This document shows positions 1 through 6,883 of a DNA stretch of 11,083 nucleotides, piece after piece. The notes beneath the pieces were generated by a model. It had not been told where the DNA came from. It worked only from the letters and a program-made list of their open reading frames with translations, and did not search any database. Position 1 is the stretch's first letter; each line of letters starts with the position of its first letter. This DNA comes from an uncultured Archangium sp. (GTDB lineage Bacteria; Myxococcota; Myxococcia; Myxococcales; Myxococcaceae), in the NCBI GenBank assembly GCA_937875615.1, contig CALNBU010001000.1, positions 1-11,083 on the forward strand. The letters run 5' to 3'. The position numbers were made by a program, and so were the translations under genes.

Positions 1-2434
1 CGAAGGTCTCCGCCAGCGCGACAACGTGAAGGCCGAGGTGAAGAAGCTCGCCGAGCTGTACCGGCCGGGCAGCACCTGGTGGCAGGCGAACATCTCGAAG
101 CAGGAGGTGCTCCGCAATGGCTTCAACGTGGCCGAGGAGGCCATGCGCATCGCCGTGACCGAGTACCATCAGGAGGCCCAGAAGACGAAGGAAGTGAAGA
201 CCTACCGGCTCGCGCGAGACATCTACAAGGAGTACGTCGACGCGTTCGCCAGCTCCGCCGACGAGCAGTTCGTCGCCGACCAGGCCTTCAACCTCAAGTT
301 CTTCTACGCCGAGATCCTCTGGGCCCTCGAAGAGTGGGAGCCCGCAGCGAAGCAGTACGACGGCGTGGTGGCGTTCAAGATCCCCAACCGCGTCGACGCG
401 AAGGAGGTCTCGAACGAGCGGTACCGTCAGACGGCGGCCTACAACTCCATCCTCGCCTACGACAAGCTGGTGAAGATCGAGCGCGGTCTGCTGCAGAAGT
501 CTGACCTGCGCGAGAACGAGAAGGTCGACGAGAACAAGAAGAAGGGCAACGTCGAGAAGCAGCAGAAGGTCACCAAGCGCTCGGCGAAGGAGCTGGAGGA
601 GAAGCCGCTCACCGCCGTCGAGCAGAAGCTGGTGGCCGCGTGCGACGCCTACAATCAGCTCTTCCCGAAGAATCCGGACGAGGTCGACATCTCGTACCAG
701 GCCGCGGTCGTGTACTACGACAAGAACCACTTCGTGGAGGCCGCGCGCCGTTTCGGTGAGGTGATCAACAAGTACCCCGAGGAGAAGCGCAGCCAGGAAG
801 CCGCGGACCTCTCCATGGCGGTGCTGGACGAGCGTGAGGAGTGGCTGGAGCTCAACAAGCTCTCGCGCAGCTTCAAGGCCAACGCCAAGCTCGCCAAGCC
901 GGGCACGGAGTTCACCAAGCGCGTCAACGGAATCGTCGAGGGCTCGCAGTACAAGTACATCGACGAGGTCGTGTACAAGAAGGACAAGGACGCGGCGAAG
1001 GCGTCTGACCTCTTCATCGCCTTCGTGGAGGAGTTCCCGAAGTCGGAGAACGCCGACCGCGCGCTGACCTACTCGATGCTCATCGCGCAAGAGGCCAGCC
1101 AGCTCGACAAGGCCATCCTCATCGGCGAGCGGGTGTTGAAGGAGTACCCGCAGACCTACTTCGACCTGAAGGTGAAGAACTCGCTGGGCTTCTTCTACGA
1201 GAAGATCGCGAACTTCGAGAAGTCGGCGCAGACCTACGAGAACTTCGTGGCGACGTACGACCTCGCGGCCGGCGACAAGGCCATCGGCTACGACAAGCTG
1301 AAGGACCTCCTCAAGAAGGAGGCCGACGCGCGCGCCGCGGCGCTCAAGGCGAACAAGGGCAAGCCGCTGCCCGGCGCTGTCACCATCAGCACGGTCGACA
1401 TCAAGGGCATCAAGGACGCAAACAAGAAGAAGGAGCGCGAGGCGCTGGTGAAGGAGGCCGACGCCTGGGTCGCCGACGCGCAGTACAACGCGGGCTTCTG
1501 GTACGAGGGGGTCGGTCAGTTCGACAAGGCCATCGCCGCGTACACCCGGTACCTGACGCGCTTCCCCGAAAAGAAGGACGTCCCGGAGATCGCGTACAAC
1601 ATCGGCCTGGTGCTCGAGAAGCAGAACAAGTCGCAGGAGGCCATCGCGCACTACGGCACCTTCCTCACGACCTACGCGAAGGACGCGCGCGTCAACGACG
1701 CCCGGCGCCTCGAGGCGAAGTACCGTCAGTATCTCCTCAACGGGAAGCTCAAGAACGTCGCGGAGCAGGAGCGGTTGGCGAAGGACATCACCAGCAGCTA
1801 CCCGAAGCTGAAGGACGACGAGAAGAAGGCCGACCGCGCGATGTTGGCCTACGCGCACACGCGCTTCGTCGGTCTCGAGCCCTCGTGGAAGGCCTACACC
1901 GGGATGAAGTTCCTCAAGATCGCGACCTTCAAGAAGGACCTGCCGGTGAAGCAGAAGAAGCTCACCGAATTGGAGAACGCGTACCTCGACGTGCTGAAGA
2001 TCGGTAACCCCGAGTACGGTATCGCCGCGCTCACCCGCATCGGTCTGCTGTACGGGGACTTCGCGCAGAACATCAACGACATCCCCGACCCGCCGGGGCT
2101 CGACGACGATCAGCTCGCGCTCTTCCGCGGCGAGCTCGAGAACCGCTACATCTTCCCGGTCGAAGAGAAGGCCGTGGAGGCGCTGGAGAAGGCGCTCGAC
2201 AAGTCCTACGAGCTGTCCATGTACAACGAGTGGACGCTCGTCGCGCAGGACAAGCTCAACAAGTACAAGCCCGGCTACTACGGCAAGACCCGCGAGGTGG
2301 CGTACCGGGGGAGCGAGTTCTTTGCGACCGCCGGGTTCCAGAAGACCGCTGAGCTGCCGGATGAGCCCATCGAGGCCGCACCGCCTGCCAACAACTCCGC
2401 TGCCGCGCCGACCCCCGGCGCCGGTGCCCGCTGA
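1..2434 (+). CDS. gltD: GltD (AgmU)-like TPR gliding-motility protein, 5' end missing
   Basis: The reading frame is open from the first bases of the window (codon 2-4), so the true start lies upstream; about 810 C-terminal residues are visible. M. xanthus GltD/AgmU is roughly 1,200 residues, so about one third is probably missing. The protein is rich in Lys, Glu, Tyr and Ala and consists of TPR-like helical pairs. The clearest are around visible residues 228-260 (YYDKNHFVEAARRFGEVI), 495-525 (YEGVGQFDKAIAAYTRYL) and 531-560. A highly charged Lys/Glu stretch at about 168-200 looks like an inserted linker, and the end is an Ala/Pro tail. GltD is reported as a periplasmic (possibly also cytoplasmic) scaffold of the gliding complex. 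Identity rests on the TPR architecture and above all on the following gltE, gltF, gltG and gltH. A paralogous spore-coat (Nfs-type) NfsD is the main alternative; the adjacent gltF argues against it. Confidence 0.8.
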   Translation, partial: EGLRQRDNVKAEVKKLAELYRPGSTWWQANISKQEVLRNGFNVAEEAMRIAVTEYHQEAQKTKEVKTYRLARDIYKEYVDAFASSADEQFVADQAFNLKFFYAEILWALEEWEPAAKQYDGVVAFKIPNRVDAKEVSNERYRQTAAYNSILAYDKLVKIERGLLQKSDLRENEKVDENKKKGNVEKQQKVTKRSAKELEEKPLTAVEQKLVAACDAYNQLFPKNPDEVDISYQAAVVYYDKNHFVEAARRFGEVINKYPEEKRSQEAADLSMAVLDEREEWLELNKLSRSFKANAKLAKPGTEFTKRVNGIVEGSQYKYIDEVVYKKDKDAAKASDLFIAFVEEFPKSENADRALTYSMLIAQEASQLDKAILIGERVLKEYPQTYFDLKVKNSLGFFYEKIANFEKSAQTYENFVATYDLAAGDKAIGYDKLKDLLKKEADARAAALKANKGKPLPGAVTISTVDIKGIKDANKKKEREALVKEADAWVADAQYNAGFWYEGVGQFDKAIAAYTRYLTRFPEKKDVPEIAYNIGLVLEKQNKSQEAIAHYGTFLTTYAKDARVNDARRLEAKYRQYLLNGKLKNVAEQERLAKDITSSYPKLKDDEKKADRAMLAYAHTRFVGLEPSWKAYTGMKFLKIATFKKDLPVKQKKLTELENAYLDVLKIGNPEYGIAALTRIGLLYGDFAQNINDIPDPPGLDDDQLALFRGELENRYIFPVEEKAVEALEKALDKSYELSMYNEWTLVAQDKLNKYKPGYYGKTREVAYRGSEFFATAGFQKTAELPDEPIEAAPPANNSAAAPTPGAGAR

Positions 2435-2445
2435 AGGAGCCGTCA

Positions 2446-3771
2446 ATGAAGTCAAAGCGCATCGCAGTCCTCATTCTTTCGGCCGGCACGCTGGCGTGCA
2501 CCACGGTGAAGGAAGAGGTGAAGCAGCAGGTGGTCGAGAAGCCGCTGGTGAACCAGAACACCACGCGCGAGGTCTTCGCCAGTTCGGTGAAGGCGTTCGA
2601 TGAGGGCAACCTCGACGTGGCGAAGGAGGGCTTCGCGCGGGTCGCTGCTCGAGTGCCCGGGAACGTCACCGTGCAGTACAACCTGGGCGTCATCTCCGAG
2701 CGTCAGGGGCGGCTGGTGGACGCCGCGAAGTACTACGAGGCGGCGCACAAGCTCGACGTGAAGCACAAGCCCACGTTGTTGAACCTGGGCCGCGTGTACC
2801 GTCAGCAGGACCGGTTCGAGGACGCCATCGGGCTCTACGAGCAGGCGCTGAAGGATCCGGCGAACGAATACGACGTGGAGCTGAACAACAACCTCACCGT
2901 CTCCTACCGTCTGGCGAAGAAGTACGACCTGGCCGAGGCGACCGCGCGCAAGGTGCTCTCGCGGACCAAGGACAACGCCGACGCCTACAAGAACCTCTCG
3001 CTCATCTACTTCGACCAGGGCAACTACCGTCTGGCGGAGTTCATCTCCGCGAACGCGCGGAAGCTCGATGAGAAGGATCCGGGCGTCTACAACAACCTGG
3101 GCCTCATTCAGCTGAAGTTGGAAGACCGTCGCGCCGCGCTGGTGCAGTTCCAGAAGGCCGTTTCGCTCAACAAGGACTTCGCGCCCAGCCTCTTCAACAT
3201 CGGTGCGATGGCGCTCGCCTACCGCGACTACGACGGTGCGGAGAAGGTGCTCTCGCGCGCCACCGAACTCGACCCGTCGTCGTACGAGGGGTTGTTGGCG
3301 TACGCGTGGGCGCTCGACGGGCAGAAGGGGCGCGACAAGAAGAAGGCGGTCAAGGCGGGCGAGGTGTTCGAGAAGGTGCTGGCCATCAAGTCCGGGCAGA
3401 GCGACGCGGTGTGCGGCGCCGGTTGGGCCTACGCCGAAGACAAGTCCGGCTGGGACAAGGCGCTGGGCTTCCTGCAGCAGTGCCGGGACATCGCGGGCAT
3501 CGCGCAGCCGGAGCAGCAGCGCGTCGACTCGCGCATCAAGAGCATCCAGAACATGCAGAAGGCCGGCGCGGAGGCTGCCGCGCGCGCCGAAGAAGAGGCG
3601 AAGAAGGCGGAGGAGGAGAAGAAGCGGAAGGCCGCGGCTGGCAGCGGTGGTCCCTCGATCCTCGACAAGGCCGCGGAGGATGCGGCCAAGAGCGACCCGG
3701 GCACCGGTGAGGCGCCGGCTCCTGCGCCCGAGGGCGCGGCGCCTGAGGCGACACCTGAGCCGAAGTCGTGA
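2446..3771 (+). CDS. gltE: GltE-like TPR lipoprotein of the gliding machinery
   Basis: A 441-residue protein starting 11 nt after gltD, with a good Shine-Dalgarno (GAAGGAG, 2433-2439) overlapping the gltD stop, so the two are probably co-transcribed. Residues 1-17 form a lipoprotein signal peptide (KSKR, then a hydrophobic core) and Cys18 is the probable lipidated residue. The lipobox TLAC is imperfect because Thr sits at -3. Residue +2 is Thr rather than Asp, compatible with outer-membrane sorting by the E. coli rule. About eight TPR units follow (about 42-313), with typical N-LG-Y and A-YE-AL signatures. Next comes a charged Ala/Glu/Lys helix (about 372-398), then a Pro/Ala/Glu-rich disordered tail. 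In M. xanthus GltE is an outer-membrane lipoprotein, essential for gliding, facing the periplasm and partnering periplasmic Glt proteins. The assignment follows from the lipoprotein signal, the TPRs and the position between gltD and gltF. NfsE is the related paralogue. Confidence 0.85.
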   Translation: MKSKRIAVLILSAGTLACTTVKEEVKQQVVEKPLVNQNTTREVFASSVKAFDEGNLDVAKEGFARVAARVPGNVTVQYNLGVISERQGRLVDAAKYYEAAHKLDVKHKPTLLNLGRVYRQQDRFEDAIGLYEQALKDPANEYDVELNNNLTVSYRLAKKYDLAEATARKVLSRTKDNADAYKNLSLIYFDQGNYRLAEFISANARKLDEKDPGVYNNLGLIQLKLEDRRAALVQFQKAVSLNKDFAPSLFNIGAMALAYRDYDGAEKVLSRATELDPSSYEGLLAYAWALDGQKGRDKKKAVKAGEVFEKVLAIKSGQSDAVCGAGWAYAEDKSGWDKALGFLQQCRDIAGIAQPEQQRVDSRIKSIQNMQKAGAEAAARAEEEAKKAEEEKKRKAAAGSGGPSILDKAAEDAAKSDPGTGEAPAPAPEGAAPEATPEPKS

Positions 3772-3780
3772 AAAATCTCA

Positions 3781-3806
3781 CCCGTGCCGCGTGACAACGG
3801 CACGGG
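3781..3806. terminator. Perfect 9-bp hairpin between gltE and gltF
   Basis: Inverted repeat CCCGTGCCG (3781-3789) and CGGCACGGG (3798-3806) around an 8-nt loop, starting 9 nt after the gltE stop. There is no T-run after it on the plus strand, so it is not a canonical intrinsic terminator for gltE. On the minus strand the stem would be followed by TGAGATTTTTC, which is closer to a terminator although no minus-strand gene points through it. It may be an attenuator, an mRNA 3'-end stabiliser, or a weak terminator. Confidence 0.5.
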
Positions 3807-3865
3807 ACGATCCTTAGTATCCGCCGACTTTTGAGGGAACCCGCGCCTGTCGGCGCATGTCAGTC

Positions 3866-3895
3866 CAGGCGTGACTTTCAATACAGGCGTGACTT
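3866..3895 (+). repeat. Tandem 12-bp direct repeat upstream of gltF
   Basis: CAGGCGTGACTT occurs at 3866-3877 and again at 3884-3895, separated by 6 nt (period 18 bp, a little under two helical turns). The second copy ends 1 nt before the Shine-Dalgarno TGGAGG (3897-3902) of gltF. The position would suit a regulator-binding site, or a recent slippage duplication in the 5' leader. No known operator was recognised. Confidence 0.55.
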
Positions 3896-3909
3896 GTGGA
3901 GGTAGCACC

Positions 3910-4164
3910 ATGAAGCGTATCGCGATTTTCGTCGTTCTCTCGGTTGCCTCGGGCGCGGTCGCGCAAGAGGTCATCCGTGAGGCGGACAAGACGGTCTATC
4001 GAAAGAAGACCACCATCGACTTCACTGACGTCGCCATCGACGGCGAGTTGACCAAGCCGGAAGGCAGCTACTCGGTGTCGAAGAAGAAGACGACGTTCAA
4101 GACGCTGATCAAGGTCCGCGACAACTTCAATCCCGAGTTGCAGAAGTCGGTCGAGAACCTCTGA
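3910..4164 (+). CDS. gltF: GltF (CglF)-like small exported gliding protein
   Basis: An 84-residue protein. ATG 3910 is chosen because TGGAGG (3897-3902) lies 7 nt upstream and the sequence then opens directly with a signal peptide: MKR, a hydrophobic core, and an AVA cleavage site after residue 18 (A16-V17-A18/Q19). The mature part is only about 66 residues, Lys/Thr-rich, with no cysteine and no further hydrophobic segment, hence probably soluble in the periplasm. Small size, signal peptide and position between gltE and gltG match GltF (also named CglF) of M. xanthus, a periplasmic component required for gliding. The assignment comes mainly from synteny, because the protein is too short for clear domain evidence. 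gltG follows after 15 nt, so the two are probably translated from one mRNA. The upstream 138-nt spacer holds a hairpin and a tandem repeat that may control this pair. Confidence 0.75.
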   Translation: MKRIAIFVVLSVASGAVAQEVIREADKTVYRKKTTIDFTDVAIDGELTKPEGSYSVSKKKTTFKTLIKVRDNFNPELQKSVENL

Positions 4165-4179
4165 GTTAAGGACTGCCCC

Positions 4180-5994
4180 ATGTCGAAGAAGACGATCACT
4201 CTGCAGATCACCAACCCCGACGGCTCGACCACCGAGGCGCACAGCGACCAGGAGAGCGTCATCATCGGCTCCGGCGCCGGCGCTGCGGTGAAGGTGACGG
4301 ACCCCGGCGTTTCGAACCTGCATGCGATGTTCAAGGTCGAGAAGGACGGCTCGGTCACGGTGATCGACCTTGGCTCCGAGAGCGGGACGAAGCTCGGTGA
4401 TGAGGCGGTCTCCAAGGAGCCGAAGCAGGTCAGCTCCGGGCAGAGCATCTCCATCGGCGGGTCGAAGGTGAAGGTGGTGTTCGGAGAGGCGAAGGTCGAG
4501 GCTGCGTCGCCGCCGCCTCCGCCCGCAGAGGCGAAGACCGAGAGCAAGAAAGACAAGAAGAACAAGAAAGAGAAGGAGCCGAAGCACGCGCCGTCGGCCA
4601 GGGGCCTCGCGGGCACTGGCAAGAACGCTGCGGCGCTCTTCGATGAGCCGCTGCCGGCGGAGGCGGTGCCCACGGAGAACGACAAGGTGTTGCAGGTGGC
4701 GTTGCTCTGGGGCGACACGCTCATCAACGTGCAGCACTTCGGTGATGGCGTTCCGGTGACGGTGGGTGAGGAGGCGGGCAATCGCTTCACGGTCTTCGGG
4801 ATGGGGTCGACCTTCACGCTGGCGCGCGCGCGTGGCTCGGCGGTGGTGGTGAACGTGCCCGCCGACGCCGGCGTGGTGGTCACCAGCAAGGACAGCCACA
4901 AGTCGAAGGAGCAGCTCAAGAGCGAGGGCAAGCTCCGCGCGGCCGAGGGTGGCCTGCGCGCTGACGCGGTGGAGTTGGGGCTTCACGACAAGGCGCAGAT
5001 CTCGTTCCAGAACGTGGCCTTCATCGTCCGCTCGGTGCGGCCGTCGGCGGCGCTCTCGATCAACACCCTCGCGGAGCACGACTTCACGTTCTTCAAGATC
5101 GTGTCCATCTGCATGATGGCGTGCTTCGCGCTCATCGCGGCGATGGTGCTGACGCCGCTGGGCTACGGCGGTGAAGGAGACGACATCTTCGCCAACCCTT
5201 CGAAGTACGTGAAGATGGTGGTGAAGCCCGAGAAGAAGCAGGAGATCCAGAAGTTCAAGGATCTCTCCGGGGTCGCCGAAGGTGCCAAGGCGCAGGAGAA
5301 GGAAGGCAAGTTCGGCAAGCAGGAGGCCAAGAAGGACCAGGCGGACCCCTCCAAGAAGGGCGCGCCGACGGTCGACGCGAACAAGCGTGAAGAAGATCGC
5401 AAGAAGGTCTCGAGCCTGATGGCGGGCATGTTCGGTGGTGGCGCGGCCTCCAACGTCTTCGGACCCGGCGGCCTGGGCACCGGCATCAACAACGCGCTGG
5501 GTGGTCTGCAGGGCGGTGCGGGCCTCGGCTCCCGTGGCTCTGGCTCGGGCGGCGGCGGCACCGGGCTTGGCCTGGGGGGCCTCGGGACGAAGGGCGGCGG
5601 TCGCGGTGGTGGCGGCTATGGCTCCATCGACCTGGGCGGCAAGGGCAAGAGCTCCACCCGCGTCGTTCCCGGGAAGACGACGGTGGTCGGCGGCCTCGAC
5701 AAGGACGTCATCATGAAGGTCATCAAGCGCCACCAGAACGAGATCAAGTTCTGCTTCGAGCAGGAGCTGCAGAAGAACCCGGCGCTGGCCGGCAAGGTGG
5801 CGGTGGCCTGGACCATCGACCCGTCGGGCGCGGTGTCCGAGGCGAACGTCTCGGAGTCGTCGATGGGGAACGCCAACGTGGAGAGCTGCATCGAGCAGCG
5901 CATCCGTCGCTGGAAGTTCCCGGAGCCCCAGGGCGGCGGCGTGGTGAACGTCACCTTCCCGTGGATCTTCAAGGCGGCGGGCGACGACGAATGA
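4180..5994 (+). CDS. gltG: GltG-like FHA-domain/TonB-like trans-envelope gliding protein
   Basis: A 604-residue protein with TAAGGA (4167-4172) 7 nt before ATG. Domains in order: FHA-like fold at about 5-105; Pro run and Lys-rich linker (about 110-165); a beta-rich domain (about 168-290, opening LQVALLWGDT) of the type seen in myxobacterial AgmX/PglI-like proteins; one membrane helix (about 306-327); charged periplasmic segment; very Gly-rich stretch (about 416-487); and a C-terminal TonB-like/AgmX-PglI tail (about 500-600) with paired Cys525 and Cys570 and the ending RRWKFPEPQ...FPWIF. Predicted topology is N-terminus in the cytoplasm and tail in the periplasm. In M. xanthus GltG is an inner-membrane protein proposed to transmit AglRQS motor motion through the cell wall. 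The FHA signature is degenerate: Gly30-Ser31 replaces Gly-Arg and Ser68-Gly69 replaces Asn-Gly, while Ser45 and His48 remain. NfsG is the paralogous alternative. Confidence 0.87.
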   Translation: MSKKTITLQITNPDGSTTEAHSDQESVIIGSGAGAAVKVTDPGVSNLHAMFKVEKDGSVTVIDLGSESGTKLGDEAVSKEPKQVSSGQSISIGGSKVKVVFGEAKVEAASPPPPPAEAKTESKKDKKNKKEKEPKHAPSARGLAGTGKNAAALFDEPLPAEAVPTENDKVLQVALLWGDTLINVQHFGDGVPVTVGEEAGNRFTVFGMGSTFTLARARGSAVVVNVPADAGVVVTSKDSHKSKEQLKSEGKLRAAEGGLRADAVELGLHDKAQISFQNVAFIVRSVRPSAALSINTLAEHDFTFFKIVSICMMACFALIAAMVLTPLGYGGEGDDIFANPSKYVKMVVKPEKKQEIQKFKDLSGVAEGAKAQEKEGKFGKQEAKKDQADPSKKGAPTVDANKREEDRKKVSSLMAGMFGGGAASNVFGPGGLGTGINNALGGLQGGAGLGSRGSGSGGGGTGLGLGGLGTKGGGRGGGGYGSIDLGGKGKSSTRVVPGKTTVVGGLDKDVIMKVIKRHQNEIKFCFEQELQKNPALAGKVAVAWTIDPSGAVSEANVSESSMGNANVESCIEQRIRRWKFPEPQGGGVVNVTFPWIFKAAGDDE

Positions 5995-6019
5995 AGTAGG
6001 GCTTTGGCCTTACCAAAGC

Positions 6020-6060
6020 GAGCGCGGCGCCTTTCGATGAGGCGCCGCGTTCTTGTTTTT
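6020..6060 (+). terminator. Strong intrinsic terminator after gltG
   Basis: A 12-bp stem (6020-6031 with 6041-6052, one G-U pair, core CGCGGCGCC/GGCGCCGCG) and a 9-nt loop, followed by TTGTTTTT (6053-6060). It begins 26 nt after the gltG stop. It should end most transcription from upstream before gltH. Confidence 0.85.
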
Positions 6061-6065
6061 CACGA

Positions 6066-6093
6066 TTGCGTTTATGCGGCCCGCCGGTATGGT
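6066..6093 (+). promoter_or_regulatory. Candidate sigma70-type promoter for gltH
   Basis: TTGCGT (6066-6071) and TATGGT (6088-6093) are separated by 16 nt, just after the T-run of the gltG terminator. A start near 6100 would leave a leader of about 26 nt carrying GGAGG (6111-6115) before the gltH start. Each box matches its consensus only partly. The placement straight after a terminator is the main support. Confidence 0.35.
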
Positions 6094-6125
6094 GCCGCGC
6101 GTTTTATTCTGGAGGCTTGTTCTAC

Positions 6126-6809
6126 GTGCGGAATCTCGCGTTGATCCTGAGTGTGGTTGTCTCGTCGGCTGCGTTCGCGGCCACCCCTTCGGCTGGTGTG
6201 CCGTTGGAGGTTCGGCGCGGGTTCTTCACGGATACCGGTGTCGGAGGCGGCTTCAATCTGGGCGGCTTCGACGCGTATTCGAACTTCGCGCTCTACCTGC
6301 AATTGGGCGTCGGCTACCAGATCGCCTTCAACGAGGGCCGCAGCATCATTCCCATCGGGTTGCACGTGGGCTTCGGCTCCAACGCGGGGAACTGCTGGTC
6401 GGAGCGAGATGGCGCGGGGAACTGCGTGGACCCGGCGGTGCGCGCGGTGCCGAACGACCCCGACTCGGCCGCCCGTCGCGCCATCGCCGACAACTTCACG
6501 CAGACGTTCATCAACGTCACCGCCGGCTACCTCCACCGCCTGGGTGATGGCTACATCACCAGCCGTCTCTTCCTGGGCGGCAAGCTCGTCGGTGGCATCA
6601 CCTTGATCGACCCCAAGCCGGTGCCGCTGGCGGATGGCGCGCAGCCTCCCGAGGGTCTGCTCTACGGCAACGCTGGCGTGATGGGCTCCTTCGAGTGGGC
6701 CACCATGGTCGACCACTTCTCGGTGGGCCTCGATGTCGGCTACCGGCTCATCTTCGGGCCGGCCATCAACACGCTGACCTTCGCGGCGCGCGTGCAGTAC
6801 ACGTTCTAA
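6126..6809 (+). CDS. gltH: GltH (CglE)-like outer-membrane beta-barrel gliding protein
   Basis: A 227-residue protein. GTG 6126 is chosen because GGAGG (6111-6115) lies 10 nt upstream and the sequence then starts directly with a signal peptide (RN, hydrophobic core, AFA/AT cleavage after residue 18). An in-frame TTG at 6117 lies only 1 nt past the GGAGG and is unlikely. The mature protein has Gly-rich segments with alternating hydrophobic and aromatic residues (FNLGG, LYLQLGVGYQI, IGLHVGFG, VGLDVGYRLIFG) and ends in Phe (VQYTF), the usual C-terminal signal for beta-barrel assembly. A loop holds Cys90 and Cys100 in a repeated AGNC motif and may form a surface disulfide. Position after gltG and small barrel size fit GltH/CglE, an outer-membrane protein required for gliding. 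The preceding terminator and candidate promoter suggest its own transcription unit. A generic small outer-membrane barrel is the alternative. Confidence 0.72.
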   Translation: MRNLALILSVVVSSAAFAATPSAGVPLEVRRGFFTDTGVGGGFNLGGFDAYSNFALYLQLGVGYQIAFNEGRSIIPIGLHVGFGSNAGNCWSERDGAGNCVDPAVRAVPNDPDSAARRAIADNFTQTFINVTAGYLHRLGDGYITSRLFLGGKLVGGITLIDPKPVPLADGAQPPEGLLYGNAGVMGSFEWATMVDHFSVGLDVGYRLIFGPAINTLTFAARVQYTF

Positions 6810-6810
6810 A

Positions 6811-6866
6811 ACCACCTCCCGTAGGGGTGGTGCGCACGGCTCCGGGTGACCGGGGCCGTTTTTTTT
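6811..6866 (+). terminator. Two hairpins, the second an intrinsic terminator, after gltH
   Basis: The first hairpin pairs ACCACCTC (6811-6818) with GGGGTGGT (6824-6831) around a 5-nt loop, starting directly after the gltH stop. The second pairs ACGGCTCCGG (6836-6845) with CCGGGGCCGT (6850-6859) around GTGA and runs into eight T (6859-6866). The second is a textbook Rho-independent terminator that isolates gltH from kdd; the first may stabilise the 3' end. Confidence 0.88.
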
Positions 6867-6883
6867 CTGGTACACGCAGGCGC

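Noticed and set aside
3798..3822. Possible sigma54 promoter (GGCACGGGACGATCC) before gltF
   Set aside because: The -24 part GGCACG fits but the -12 part lacks TTGC or GC at the right place. GGCACGG is explained by the hairpin arm.
3871..3909. Upstream GTG start for gltF (13 extra residues)
   Set aside because: It would place the Shine-Dalgarno and a 12-bp repeat inside the coding region and put residues ahead of a complete signal peptide; ATG 3910 has ideal spacing.
3814..5733. Long minus-strand open frame (639 codons) antisense to gltF and gltG
   Set aside because: Its translation is a His/Arg/Leu-rich, low-information sequence typical of the reverse of high-GC coding DNA. gltG on the other strand has clear domains, and no start signal or family was seen.
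6072..6875. Minus-strand open frame antisense to gltH
   Set aside because: It runs through the gltH terminator hairpins and has shadow-type composition. gltH has a signal peptide, Shine-Dalgarno and barrel C-terminus.
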